Positions 25,847 to 34,473 of a DNA stretch of 64,000 nt are shown one piece after another. Under the pieces are notes generated by a model, which was not told where the DNA came from, did no database searches, and was given only the letters and a program-made list of their open reading frames with translations. The DNA is taken from positions 1-64,000 of the forward strand of contig NZ_QMDX01000011.1 in NCBI RefSeq assembly GCF_007421925.1. The letters run 5' to 3'. The position numbers and the translations under genes were made by a program. This DNA comes from Haloglomus irregulare (GTDB taxonomy: Archaea; Halobacteriota; Halobacteria; Halobacteriales; Haloarculaceae). Every line of letters starts with the position of its first letter. Within the stretch, counting starts at the first letter, position 1.

Positions 25847-26343
25847 CGAAACGGGGGTACAGCTCGCCGGTCCCCGCGACCGGCTCCTTCATCACACGAA
25901 CCAGGGAGCGACAGCATCGTCCGCTGACCAATCCCGACGCCGCTCCCGGGTCAACCCTTACCGTTGCAGACGAGAAACCCCGACCCACAGTTGCATCCAC
26001 AACCCAGCGTTGTCCACAACGATTGCCGGTAACGAGGGTGCGAGTAGGAACTGAGAGACTACCGGGAGACAACCCGGGAAGACGACCACAGGTAGCGACC
26101 ACCCGGGACCCCGAGGAGAGTTCACCCGCTAAACTGGCGTGACTGGCTATACCAGTGTGACCGGCTCTACTGAAATCAGCGGTCTCTGGCAGTATCGACG
26201 TGCTGGATGTAGAGCTTGTAGCCAGCAGTCCAACCGGTGTATTCCTCCGTCTCAGTATCGAACTGACCGACGACTGAACGTACGTATCGAGTCGATCGGT
26301 GTGCAGGATCATATTGGAGATCAGGTTCGTACTCAGAACTCAC
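25847..26343. other. Decayed stretch with a possible gene tail
   Basis: No intact gene. On the plus strand at 26161-26277 a frame without a start codon reads ALLKSAVSGSIDVLDVELVA and on to LRLSIELTDD before a stop, which looks like the end of a lost protein. The stretch is less GC-rich than its surroundings. Confidence 0.4.
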
Positions 26344-26353
26344 TTTTCGTATA
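26344..26353 (+). promoter_or_regulatory. TATA-like box before the broken lipoprotein gene
   Basis: TTTTCGTATA lies 25-40 bases before the possible TTG/GTG starts (26376, 26388) of the frameshifted lipoprotein. Confidence 0.4.
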
Positions 26354-26375
26354 GTGAGTTAAATGATCGTATAAT

Positions 26376-26850
26376 TTGGTTGTTTCGGTGATAGCTGTGT
26401 TCTCTGGGTGCGCCAGCAACGGATCTAATGATACCGACGGGAGGGTTCACCAACAGTAATCCCGACGGCACCTGAGCCCCCGACGCCGACAGCAACTGGA
26501 ACACCGACCGGGGCCCCGGCGCCGACGGCAACTCCTGTTCCTCCAGGCAGTGAAAGCGCACGTCTCGATCTTGACCGATCCGAACTGGTTGGACTGCGCG
26601 TGGATGAACCGTCTGTGTTGGGGCCAACGACCAGTATCACGCCCGGTGAATCGGTTGATCGTGAGACCAGAGACGGTTCGCTCTCCGTATCAACAGGGAC
26701 AACCATCGCTGAAGACGGGCGAGTTGAGTGGGAGTTCGACTTCTCCCGCCGGTCAGAAGCTACAGAGGTTGGGATGACTGTACGCCTCCGGGGAGGCAGG
26801 TTAGCGGAGTGGCGGTCTGAGGTGATTCCGCACACGCCGATAGCCGATGC
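26376..26850 (+). pseudogene. Frameshifted secreted lipoprotein
   Basis: One frame gives a signal peptide with lipobox (LVVSVIAVFSGCASNGSND) and then stops. The next frame continues without a start through a Pro/Thr-rich linker (TPTATGTPTGAPAPTATPV) into a structured domain (ESARLDLDRSELVGLRVDEP, then GRVEWEFDFSRRSEATEVGM). Joined, they make a typical haloarchaeal lipoprotein: lipid-anchored Cys, Thr-Pro stalk, beta domain. The frame change lies at about 26430-26450. The domain is cut short near 26850, where unrelated sequence begins, so both ends are damaged. Confidence 0.6.
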
Positions 26851-27383
26851 AAGTGTGTGTGATCACTATTTTTGCTGCACTAACCTACCGGAACGACAGG
26901 TCTCTGCGAAGCTTCTATGCAGGACTCACGCCCTGTATGCAGCGAACAGCGACAGACGTTGCTGGTCGCTGTCAGTTCGGCCGTGATTGATACAGAGAGT
27001 GTCTTCAACGGAGGAGTGTGACAAACGTACTCGGACGGAGAGGAAACGGTACGGCTTCCACTGGAGGTAGCACGCGAGTTCCGTGCCGTATTCGCGCCCC
27101 GTGTTCACGCCTGCGCGTTCTGACACTCCTCACGGACAAACGGTTCACCGATCGCAACACCCGGGCGATGCGTTCAGCAGTCGGCTACATACGAGGGGCG
27201 GCTCCGGTGAGAAGTCGGGTTGAGACCGGTCGCTCGCTATTCGGGCTACGCACGACGACAACTCGTAACTTGGCAATCAACCAGTCAGACGATCGGCCGA
27301 CAGTCGGGACTCTGTCGGTGTTGCAACCAGACTGCGACCCACCGGGTCGAGTGATCCGAGCTATCAGTGGGATGGTGTGTCAG
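26851..27383. other. No gene recognised
   Basis: About 530 bases without a supported gene, downstream of the short flavoprotein. It contains one copy of a 25-base repeat (27083-27107). Confidence 0.45.
27083..27107. repeat. Copy 1 of a 25-base direct repeat
   Basis: GTGCCGTATTCGCGC followed by CCCGTGTTCA. It matches the copy at 28000-28024 in 23 of 25 positions. The two copies bracket the short flavoprotein gene. Confidence 0.6.
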
Positions 27384-27959
27384 TCACCAGTCGTGGTCGA
27401 TGTACGCCTCATCGCGCCGGTCACTGATGAGGTTGACAGCTGCCTTTGCGCCATCGCCGATGGCTACCGAGGTCTGATACTCCCACGTGTTGGCCAGTCC
27501 AGCAACGAACACGTTGTCAGTTGCCTGATTCGCTTCGTCTGTCTCGATGTGCCGCTCCATCGTGAATTCCCCGTCCCGACCACTCACAAATTCGAGTTCG
27601 TCACGCAGCGGCTCCAGAAAATCGAATTCGTCGGCCGTCGCAACGATGACACTCTCCGCGATATGTGTCTCAGCGTTGGCGGTCGTGGCAGTGAATGGTC
27701 CCGGTGTGTCCTCTCGGGTGAGATCAGTTACCGTCGTGTCCCTGATATCGCCGCCCAACGACTGGACCCGCTCTCTACCGGTATCGATGATCTCGTCACC
27801 GGCGATCCGCTCCCTGGTAACCAGATTCTGGATCTTGTCGGTGCTACAGACCAACGGCTCATCGCCACTCAGGACAAGCGTGTCTAACCCCGCCTTTGCC
27901 GTGAACACGGCTGCCTGGAGTCCGGCTACTCCACCGCCAATCACGAGCACCTCGCGCAT
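27384..27959 (-). CDS. Short FAD/NAD(P)-dependent oxidoreductase, thioredoxin-reductase-like
   Basis: The protein is 191 residues from MREVLVIGGGVAGLQAA; an ATG 9 codons upstream is possible. It has the dinucleotide-binding GGGVAGLQAA motif, a middle section (ESVIVATADEFDFLEPL) and the FAD-closing VFVAGLANTWEYQTSVAIGDGAKAAVNL of thioredoxin reductase-like proteins. The central NAD(P)H domain and CxxC redox pair are missing, so it is not a normal thioredoxin reductase. Haloarchaea have such short forms. It is flanked by a 25-base direct repeat. Confidence 0.75.
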   Translation of the reverse strand: MREVLVIGGGVAGLQAAVFTAKAGLDTLVLSGDEPLVCSTDKIQNLVTRERIAGDEIIDTGRERVQSLGGDIRDTTVTDLTREDTPGPFTATTANAETHIAESVIVATADEFDFLEPLRDELEFVSGRDGEFTMERHIETDEANQATDNVFVAGLANTWEYQTSVAIGDGAKAAVNLISDRRDEAYIDHDW

Positions 27960-27999
27960 ACCATCAGATATGATACCAACAATCATTACGTTTCGGCCA

Positions 28000-28024
28000 G
28001 TGCCGTATTCGCGCTCCCTGTTCA
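28000..28024. repeat. Copy 2 of a 25-base direct repeat
   Basis: GTGCCGTATTCGCGC followed by TCCCTGTTCA, 23 of 25 identical to 27083-27107. It lies about 40 bases before the start of the short flavoprotein gene. Confidence 0.6.
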
Positions 28025-28158
28025 GCAGACGAGTCGAAACGGTACCGATTGCCGTCAGATTGCGGCTGCTGAATACAGAGGGTAGGTCGGCCAGGCGGAC
28101 CGAGGGCGTGGATGTCCGGACATCGTGGGGATGACTGAGTTACTGGACCCCCGTGTCC

Positions 28159-28920
28159 TCACACTGGACCGACTCGCTGCCCTTCGTGGATGATGAACTC
28201 GGTGTCGGCTGCGAATCGCATCAGGGCACGGTCGCTCAGGTCCAACTCCTTCAGACGCTCTGCACGCGGATGCTCGCCCAGTGAATAGGAGATGTTGCTA
28301 CTGTACGGCCAGAGGCCGATCTCGCCGTGGAGTTCCAAGTCCTCGCGGAGAACACTCCCATCTTTCGTCGTATAGCCCACGCTCGTGTCGCTCTGGCTGA
28401 ACATCGGCGGACGCTCTACCGTCACGTCGATGAGATGCTGCCCGTCGATGTGGACGGACGTGCGTCGAGTCGAGCCATCGTCATCGTGAGTGATGTCAGC
28501 GACCTCCTTCGGGTACCCCCAGATGTCGACCCCGAGTGCTTTGGCAGGTTCGGAGGTCACGGGCAGGTGCCAGACGTAGCCCGAGACACCTCGGGTAAAC
28601 ACCGACGCGTACGGTAGGGTCCGTGTGTCGCCGTCAACCGCCGGTATCAGGACGCCGAACTCGTTGTACGGCGTGATGCCCGAATCGTACCCGATCCGAT
28701 CATAGTCGACGCACAACAGCGTTACTGCAGCTCGATCTCGAGTCGCCCGGATGGGACGTAGTCCCCCGGGCAGAAGCTCGTGGACCGCCTCGGGCGATGC
28801 CGATAGGACCGCACCAGTCATCGTGGCGTGTGTGGATAACGGAAGCTCTACCTGATGGCCAGTCGAGAGTTCTTCCGATTCTCCGTTCGTCCCCCCAACC
28901 GCTGTGATGTCCGCAGACAT
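28159..28920 (-). CDS. Acetoacetate decarboxylase family protein
   Basis: The protein is 253 residues. It has the acetoacetate decarboxylase-like order: LPGGLRPIRATRDRAAVTLLCVDY, a YNEFGVLIPA strand, ASVFTRGVSGYVWHLPVTS, and WGYPKEVADI with the lysine that forms the Schiff base in true decarboxylases. Decarboxylation of a beta-keto acid is therefore possible, but the family includes other activities. The start fits a TATA box 31 bases upstream. It is one of few intact genes in the decayed 25.8-33.2 kb stretch. Confidence 0.8.
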   Translation of the reverse strand: MSADITAVGGTNGESEELSTGHQVELPLSTHATMTGAVLSASPEAVHELLPGGLRPIRATRDRAAVTLLCVDYDRIGYDSGITPYNEFGVLIPAVDGDTRTLPYASVFTRGVSGYVWHLPVTSEPAKALGVDIWGYPKEVADITHDDDGSTRRTSVHIDGQHLIDVTVERPPMFSQSDTSVGYTTKDGSVLREDLELHGEIGLWPYSSNISYSLGEHPRAERLKELDLSDRALMRFAADTEFIIHEGQRVGPV

Positions 28921-28945
28921 CGTGGAGATACGTAACTGCTGCTGA

Positions 28946-28955
28946 CATCATATAT
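28946..28955 (-). promoter_or_regulatory. TATA box of the acetoacetate decarboxylase-like gene
   Basis: On the minus strand CATATATGAT is centred about 31 bases before the ATG at 28920. Confidence 0.6.
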
Positions 28956-29129
28956 GTTTCGTGGTACCATGCCGCTCGGGCTGCGGGAGGGGTGCGTTCT
29001 CCCACCGTCCTGCGTGGAATGGAGTCGACGACTCGCGCCCTCTCTTCGGTAGAGCCCGATTTTGTACCGGCGTGGTGGGGGGAATCCCCTCGATGGTCGG
29101 CTGTCGGTCGGGGATGGATGGATCGTAAC

Positions 29130-29212
29130 CGGTAATCCAGCCACCCGGTCTTCGGGTTCGAGTGACGACTCCAGATCTGGTTCTCAAGCTGTTCGAGACG
29201 ACCAGTGAACAC
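29130..29212 (-). pseudogene. N-terminal remnant resembling DUF6653
   Basis: A GTG opens a frame reading MFTGRLEQLENQIWSRHSNP and then KTGW. This resembles the W.RHxNPxSGW start of DUF6653 membrane proteins. The hydrophobic helices that should follow are absent and the frame becomes basic and low quality. It is probably a gene head left after deletion. Confidence 0.35.
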
Positions 29213-29613
29213 ACGTGTCGGTGTACTCGATTCGGAAAATCCAGTCCGACAGTGAGGAGCCCGTCCGGTTCACCGTCGCATTCGCGTTCTGTATCCGTTA
29301 GACGGAGGAAAGCGTGACTACTCGCCGTCAAGTCGAGTTCATCGAATGCGGAGCGTATCCCCGGCAGACTACCCGAGCACGGCCAGACAGTTAGCGACGC
29401 ATTGAGACCTGACGATACGAAGCGACGCCGGTGCCCCGGTGCTGTCGGTGGAGCAAGCCTCACCATGGGAACTGGTTGTCCCGGCCGTATCCACTCGGGG
29501 AGAGCCTGAGCGGTCGGTATCACTCGGGAACCGACTGATATCGATGCTGATGTCGAAGCTGGGATCCGGGGACCACGACTCGCCGCGGAGCAGACGGCAC
29601 TCCTTCACTCTCA
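29213..29613. other. Decayed stretch, no intact gene
   Basis: Only broken protein-like segments are seen, for example a minus-strand piece reading CDGEPDGLLTVGLDFPNRVH near 29240-29300 and a plus-strand piece TDIDADVEAGIRGPRLAAEQ near 29540-29600. Confidence 0.4.
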
Positions 29614-29850
29614 GTGGAGAACGCGGGCACGGGAGAGGTAGTCATCGGCTTCACCGACCGGAACCCGAGTCCGCTGTTCACCGTGACCGAACAGTTCAGG
29701 CGAACACCCGGACGCTTTGACGGTCCCGTCTCCGCGCGCATCCGTTGCTGGCAGGACGGTGAGCACGAGCTGGGAACCTGTCACGGGAGCGGGCCGTGGC
29801 GCCCGGACAGTGACCGGCTCCGTGAGGTGCTCCGCATTCACAGCGAGTAG
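29614..29850 (+). pseudogene. C-terminal remnant of an unknown protein
   Basis: A GTG frame of 78 codons reads VENAGTGEVVIGFTDRNPSP and LFTVTEQF, then a more basic tail. Upstream, the preceding frame (LAAEQTALLHSQW) could join it after a one-base shift to give a longer protein. It may be the tail of a sensory or regulatory protein, but no family is certain. Confidence 0.3.
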
Positions 29851-30103
29851 CCGCCGGTGACCGCGGGTACCCCCAGTGCCGAGGGCGAGTCGGACAGGAG
29901 AACTTGGTATTCGAGACTGATATAGCCGAAATGTCATCAACGGGAGGTGGCGTCTGGATAGGCGTCGGATGCGCGGATTCCGTGAGGAGCATACGACTGC
30001 TGTACCAGTCACTGGCCATCCAGCCTCGTGTAGCTCTCTGGCGCATATCGAACGACCCGCGCCTGATCGTATGAAAATGCCGTCTGAGCGGACCGACACC
30101 CGA
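29851..30103. other. No gene recognised
   Basis: A short plus-strand frame from 29929 (MSSTGGGVWIGVGCADSVRS, 47 codons) is the only protein-like segment. It has no usable promoter spacing and no known match. Confidence 0.35.
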
Positions 30104-31798
30104 CTATATGTCGGCCGTCTCGAGTTCCTCGATCAGTTGATCGTGGAGCAGGCCGTTGCTCGCGAGCAGTGGCGTTCGCGTCGTCCCGTCGGCCTCGAGC
30201 AGAAGCTCGTACTCCGTACCGTGCTGGTCGGTTGCTCGGCCGCCGACCTCGCGGAGAAGACAGAGCCCGGCTGCGACGTCCCACGGCAGAGTGTCGTACT
30301 CCCATACTGCGTCGGCGCTCCCGGCAGCGACGTACGCGAGATGAAGGGCCGCGCTCCCGAGCCGTCGAACCCCCTGCGTCTCCTGATAGAACGCTTGGAG
30401 GAACCCACCGTCGGGATCGTATCCCGATAGGAGCATGCTCTCGTCGAGCCTGTCCCGGGTTGTCGTCTCGATCTGATTACCGTTCAGGTATGCGCCGCCC
30501 CCGGCCACGGCGTGGAACATCTCGTCCGTCTCCGGCGCGTATACGACGCCGACAATCGGGACGCCGTCCTCGAGCAGGGCAATCGAGACCGAGTAGTTCG
30601 GGTTGCCGTGAGCGAAGTTGCCGGTGCCGTCGAGTGGGTCGATCAGCCATACGTAGCCGTCGGCCGGTTTGACGTCATCGTTCTCCTCGGACTGGACCAT
30701 ATGGTTAGGGAACTCGCTGTTGATCGCCGTCCGGATGATGTCGTTGGCTTGATAATCGGCTTCCGTGACGATATCCGACTTATCGGTCTTGTACTCGATG
30801 TTCTCGACTTGGCCGTGAAGTTCGCGAAGCGGCTCACCGGCCGACTCGGCAGCCTCCTTTGCGACCTGTGCCGCTCTGACCCGGAAATCGGTCGGCTTGT
30901 CGGCGCCTATATCGGTCAGCGAGGACCGGGGTCCATCCTCATCGACCGTTCGGAGCCCCCAGTCGAGTTTGTCGACCAGTGCAGTGATGAACGGGTCGTC
31001 GTACGATGTCCTGACAGCCTGTGCCGGTTGGTCTGCCCCGGTCACCTTGACAACGGTTCCCGCCTCGAGCCGCTGGAACTGCCGTCCCCCGTCGATATCG
31101 ATGTCGAAGTCGTCGTCAAGGACGACCCGAATATCAGAGTCACAGCTCACGACGATAGGGTCGACGGCGGCGCTGATCGTCTCGTGTGGAACGATTTGCA
31201 GGGTCCGGTTGTCCTGTGGGTAGTGCACCGGCCCGTGGTTCGAGTACGCTCGCCCGGTGCTGCCGGTTGGCGTGCTAATGATGAGACCACTCCCGAAGTA
31301 CTGCCCGACGTACTCGTCATCGACGAACACGTGGAGCGACCCTACCTTTGTACCGTACCGCTCCTCTGGCGGATGTTTGCGGAGGAACACCTCGTTGATA
31401 CCTGTCGTATTGATATCGTCGGAGACAACCTCGTACTGCTGTCTGGCGTTGACCGATGCCCGCCCTCGGAAGACCTCGGACAGAGCATCCTCGACGTCCG
31501 TCTGGTTTACGCGGGCGAGAAACGCCAGCGTACCGGAGTTGATCCCTAACAGGGGAATCTGGTGGGGCGCAAACGCGCGGGCTCCTTCGAGAAACGTGCC
31601 GTCGCCCCCGACCGTAACCCCCATCGTCGTCTTCGTGCGGTCGACGTGTTCGTCAGTAACGGACGTTCCAACATCGAGTGTAGTGACACTGATGTCGTGC
31701 GTGTTCGTCCACGAGGTGACCCTGTCGACCATACTGTCACTGTCGGGGGCTGCCAGCACGATCACTTCCTCCAGTGTCGAGAGCCGTCGTCCGTGCAT
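30104..31798 (-). CDS. NAD kinase-inositol monophosphatase fusion protein
   Basis: The protein is 564 residues. Residues 1-280 are an NAD kinase with GGDGT at 64-68, GINSGTLAFL at 85-94 and TPTGST at 176-181. Residues 300-564 are an inositol monophosphatase/fructose-bisphosphatase-type domain with the metal-binding EE at 371-372, DPLDGTGNF at 387-395 and WDVAAG at 506-511. Both active sites look complete. The first domain should make NADP from NAD and ATP. The second may remove phosphate from NADP, an inositol phosphate or a sugar bisphosphate. Methanocaldococcus MJ0917 is a known NADP phosphatase/NAD kinase fusion with, as I recall, the domains in the opposite order. It sits alone in a decayed region with its own promoter. 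Confidence 0.92.
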   Translation of the reverse strand: MHGRRLSTLEEVIVLAAPDSDSMVDRVTSWTNTHDISVTTLDVGTSVTDEHVDRTKTTMGVTVGGDGTFLEGARAFAPHQIPLLGINSGTLAFLARVNQTDVEDALSEVFRGRASVNARQQYEVVSDDINTTGINEVFLRKHPPEERYGTKVGSLHVFVDDEYVGQYFGSGLIISTPTGSTGRAYSNHGPVHYPQDNRTLQIVPHETISAAVDPIVVSCDSDIRVVLDDDFDIDIDGGRQFQRLEAGTVVKVTGADQPAQAVRTSYDDPFITALVDKLDWGLRTVDEDGPRSSLTDIGADKPTDFRVRAAQVAKEAAESAGEPLRELHGQVENIEYKTDKSDIVTEADYQANDIIRTAINSEFPNHMVQSEENDDVKPADGYVWLIDPLDGTGNFAHGNPNYSVSIALLEDGVPIVGVVYAPETDEMFHAVAGGGAYLNGNQIETTTRDRLDESMLLSGYDPDGGFLQAFYQETQGVRRLGSAALHLAYVAAGSADAVWEYDTLPWDVAAGLCLLREVGGRATDQHGTEYELLLEADGTTRTPLLASNGLLHDQLIEELETADI

Positions 31799-31827
31799 TA
31801 GTTATCAAGTCGCAATACGCTACCATG

Positions 31828-31838
31828 CGATATAAACG
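31828..31838 (-). promoter_or_regulatory. TATA box of the NAD kinase fusion gene
   Basis: GTTTATATCGC on the minus strand lies about 30-40 bases before the ATG at 31798, giving a very short leader. Confidence 0.55.
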
Positions 31839-33204
31839 CAAGGGGGCTTCGCCGTGCAGTGTTCAGGTGAGACTTGACCATTGATCTGATGCGTTTTCAA
31901 CGCCCTCCGTGCCCGAAAACGACCGTCCCAGCGGCCTGCTAAACGGGAATCGACGTGTGGTCTCTACAGCGGGAAGCAGTACCGGGGTCGGTGGATCGTA
32001 GTTCCAGGCGGCGGCGTCGTTGTGTTGGACTGCTTCGGCGTGGGTCGAACCGATGGAGTACGTGGAGTCAAACGGGCTGCGGGCGGTTGGCTTCCGGCGA
32101 ACTGCCATAGTTATCTGACCGTCGACAGCCGTTGCTCGGGTACCGCTGGATCGCACCGGCCGTGTTCAGCCGTACTGTGGGCATTCGGCCGCAGTCCGGC
32201 GGTTCGCTGCGTCAGGAGTACCGGGATACGTCTCCGCATCGCTCACTCTGCAGACCTCGCGACCGCGGCGGTTTCGGTCGATGAGGCCTTACCGAAACCA
32301 CGGCCGATGAGTAGCGCGAGATCGGATAGATTCCCTTCCGGAGTCACGCCCCCTCCAGTTCGTTGGACCTGCTATCGTATTGGTCCGCCGTGCTGTCTCT
32401 CGGTGTTGTACCGGAACCCGGCGGTGGTGAGCAGCCCCATCAGGTTCACCGAGCCGTTTCTGGTTCCGAGACGAACTCGCTCGGTATCCTCCCGTGACGT
32501 CGCATCGAACCGCCCGGTGCCGTTCGTATCGATACCCATCTCGTCGGGAGCCGTTGCAGCCTCCCGTATGAGCTGCTCGCCGGCGTCGGCAGCCGATTCG
32601 TGCCGATTCTGTGATACCGTCGGGCAGTAGCGGCTCGTCTCCTGCTGTGCACTCGGGGGATTCGTTGCACCGAAGAACGTCGATAGAGAGTGCACGCTGC
32701 CAGTTCGACAGCCGCGACAGCGAAGCGGGTCGTGCTCGGTCCCTCCGGAACACCGAGACGGATCAGTAACTGTTTGGACCCTCTCGACCCCGATTCGAGG
32801 CGTACTCCGTGTGTTCGAACGCCGTTCCATCGATTCCGTGTTTCCTGCCGCGTTCGTACACTCCTGAACCCCACCGACCGGGAAGCCGTAAGTCGGTGCC
32901 CGTCGAGCATCCAGAGGGCGTACGTCCGGATGCCGGGGAGGTGGGTCGTGTTCCGGAGCCATCGGAGCGTCCGTCCTGTATCCCCGTCAGCAGCGCCCGG
33001 CTGGCGAGCCCCCGGGTGTGGACCCGCATCCGCTCGTGTTCGTCGGGTCGATCCCCCAGGCGAACTCGTGGCGCCGGTGGAGGGTCACATCGCCGGCGTC
33101 AAACGTCTCGGGGTCGGTTGCGTCGCTCGTAGGCGGAGCGGGGACACACTGGCCGAGTCGGTTACGCAGGGGGCCTGTGCTCGTCGCCAACACCCCATAT
33201 TCCT
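31839..33204. other. 1.4-kb decayed stretch
   Basis: No intact gene. On the minus strand, protein-like pieces appear in changing frames: FDAGDVTLHRRHEFAWGIDP near 33030-33090, MRVHTRGLASRALLTGIQDG near 32970-33029, and GLLTTAGFRYNTERQHGGP near 32375-32430. They may be one disrupted gene of about 270 codons. I do not recognise the family; a transposase is possible but not shown. Confidence 0.4.
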
Positions 33205-33231
33205 TTGAGCGACCCGCCCGAGAAGACGTCT

Positions 33232-34188
33232 ATGAGAGCCGTTCGGTACCACGATCACGGCGGGCCGGAACAGCTGCTGGTGGAGGACATCGACCGCCCG
33301 GAACCGGGCGACGGTGAGGTCCTGGTGAAGGTACACGCCGCGTCGGTCAACCCCGTGGACACCTACTTCCTCGAGGGGTCGTACGAGCCGGGAGCCCTGC
33401 CGTGGATTCCGGGGAGCGACGTCGCGGGCGTGGTGACGGCGGTCGGGGACGACGTGACCGCGTTCGACCCGGGCGACCGCGTGTTCGCGACCGCGCTCGG
33501 CAACGACCACCCCGGGACGTGTGCGGAGTACGTCGTGGCCCCGACCGACCGGGTGGCGGGGCTCCCGGACCGCGTGGGATTCGCGGCCGGCGCGGCCGTC
33601 GCCCTGGTCGGCGTGACGGCCTGGCAGTCGCTGGTGGCCCGCTGTGGGATGGAGCCCGGGGAGCGCGCACTGATTCACGGCGGCTCCGGTGGCGTGGGCC
33701 ACGTCGCGGTCCAGATCGCCCGGGCGGCCGGCGCGCAGGTCACGACCACCGCGAGCCCGGAGTACCACGATACCCTCCGCGAGTTGGGTGCCGACGACGT
33801 GATCGATTACGCCGGCGAGGACCTCACCGCGACCATCGCGGCGGCCGGCGCGCCGGACGTGGTGCTCGACCACCGGCTGGACGAGTATCTGGGGCTGGAC
33901 TGCGAGGTGGCGGCCTTCGGCGGTCGCATCGCCGCCATCGGGAACACCGACCCGGCGGCGACGTTCCCCAACGTGCCGGGCCACCGCGGCAAGGCGCTCA
34001 CCGTCCACCACACCTCCGTGTTCAACACACCCGACGTGGCGCGGGTGCTCCGGCGACTGGCCGGTCTGATGGAGCGTGGCGCCCTCGAGCCGCACGTCGC
34101 GGAGACGTACGACCTGAGGTCGGTCCGCGAGGCCCAGGAGGCGGTGCTGGACGAGTCGTTCCTCGGGAAGCTGGTCGTCGAGCCCTGA
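33232..34188 (+). CDS. NADPH:quinone reductase-like zinc-free alcohol dehydrogenase
   Basis: The 318-residue protein is a medium-chain dehydrogenase/reductase of the quinone oxidoreductase branch. It has MRAVRYHDHGGPEQLLVEDI, the ASVNPVDTYFLEG segment, GSDVAGVVTAVG, and the NADPH-binding ALIHGGSGGVGHVAVQIARAAG. The structural and catalytic zinc cysteines of alcohol dehydrogenases are missing, as expected for this branch. The ATG at 33232 follows an AT-rich CATATTCC box. It probably reduces quinones or enals with NADPH. Confidence 0.9.
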   Translation: MRAVRYHDHGGPEQLLVEDIDRPEPGDGEVLVKVHAASVNPVDTYFLEGSYEPGALPWIPGSDVAGVVTAVGDDVTAFDPGDRVFATALGNDHPGTCAEYVVAPTDRVAGLPDRVGFAAGAAVALVGVTAWQSLVARCGMEPGERALIHGGSGGVGHVAVQIARAAGAQVTTTASPEYHDTLRELGADDVIDYAGEDLTATIAAAGAPDVVLDHRLDEYLGLDCEVAAFGGRIAAIGNTDPAATFPNVPGHRGKALTVHHTSVFNTPDVARVLRRLAGLMERGALEPHVAETYDLRSVREAQEAVLDESFLGKLVVEP

Positions 34189-34193
34189 GACGG

Positions 34194-34390
34194 TCAGACG
34201 GCGTCCGGTCCCCGCTTGCCGGTCCGTATCCCCAACGCCGTTTCGGCCGGCAGCACAACACCGTCCCGTCGCCCACCTGCCCGGTGTGGACCGCGTCCGC
34301 GATGGCCTCGACCACGTCGTCGACGACGTTCGTGACGACGCACTCGACCGGCGCCGTTCGCGGCCGCGGTCCGGCGACCACCACCAGCAC
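34194..34390 (-). pseudogene. Remnant of a P-II (GlnK) nitrogen regulator
   Basis: The minus strand reads PVECVVTNVVDDVVEAIADA and then VHTGQVGDGTV in one frame. After a one-base shift it reads VLPAETALGIRTGKRGPDAV and stops at 34194. Joined, these are the second half of a P-II protein: the beta strand, the TGxxGDGxxxVLP loop that binds ATP, and the final IRTGxxGxxAV. The first half, including the T-loop, is missing. No ammonium transporter gene is near. Both the frameshift and the truncation indicate a true pseudogene. Confidence 0.65.
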
Positions 34391-34473
34391 TGCGGCGCTC
34401 GCGTCGAGGGCGGCGACGCCGGGTGGCTCCGTGCCGGCAGGTCCACCGGTGAGCCGGTTCGGCGTTCCGCCCC

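Noticed and set aside
32372-33193. Minus-strand pieces that might be a transposase
   Set aside because: Protein-like segments appear in changing frames but no DDE or other catalytic motif could be identified, so no mobile element is called.
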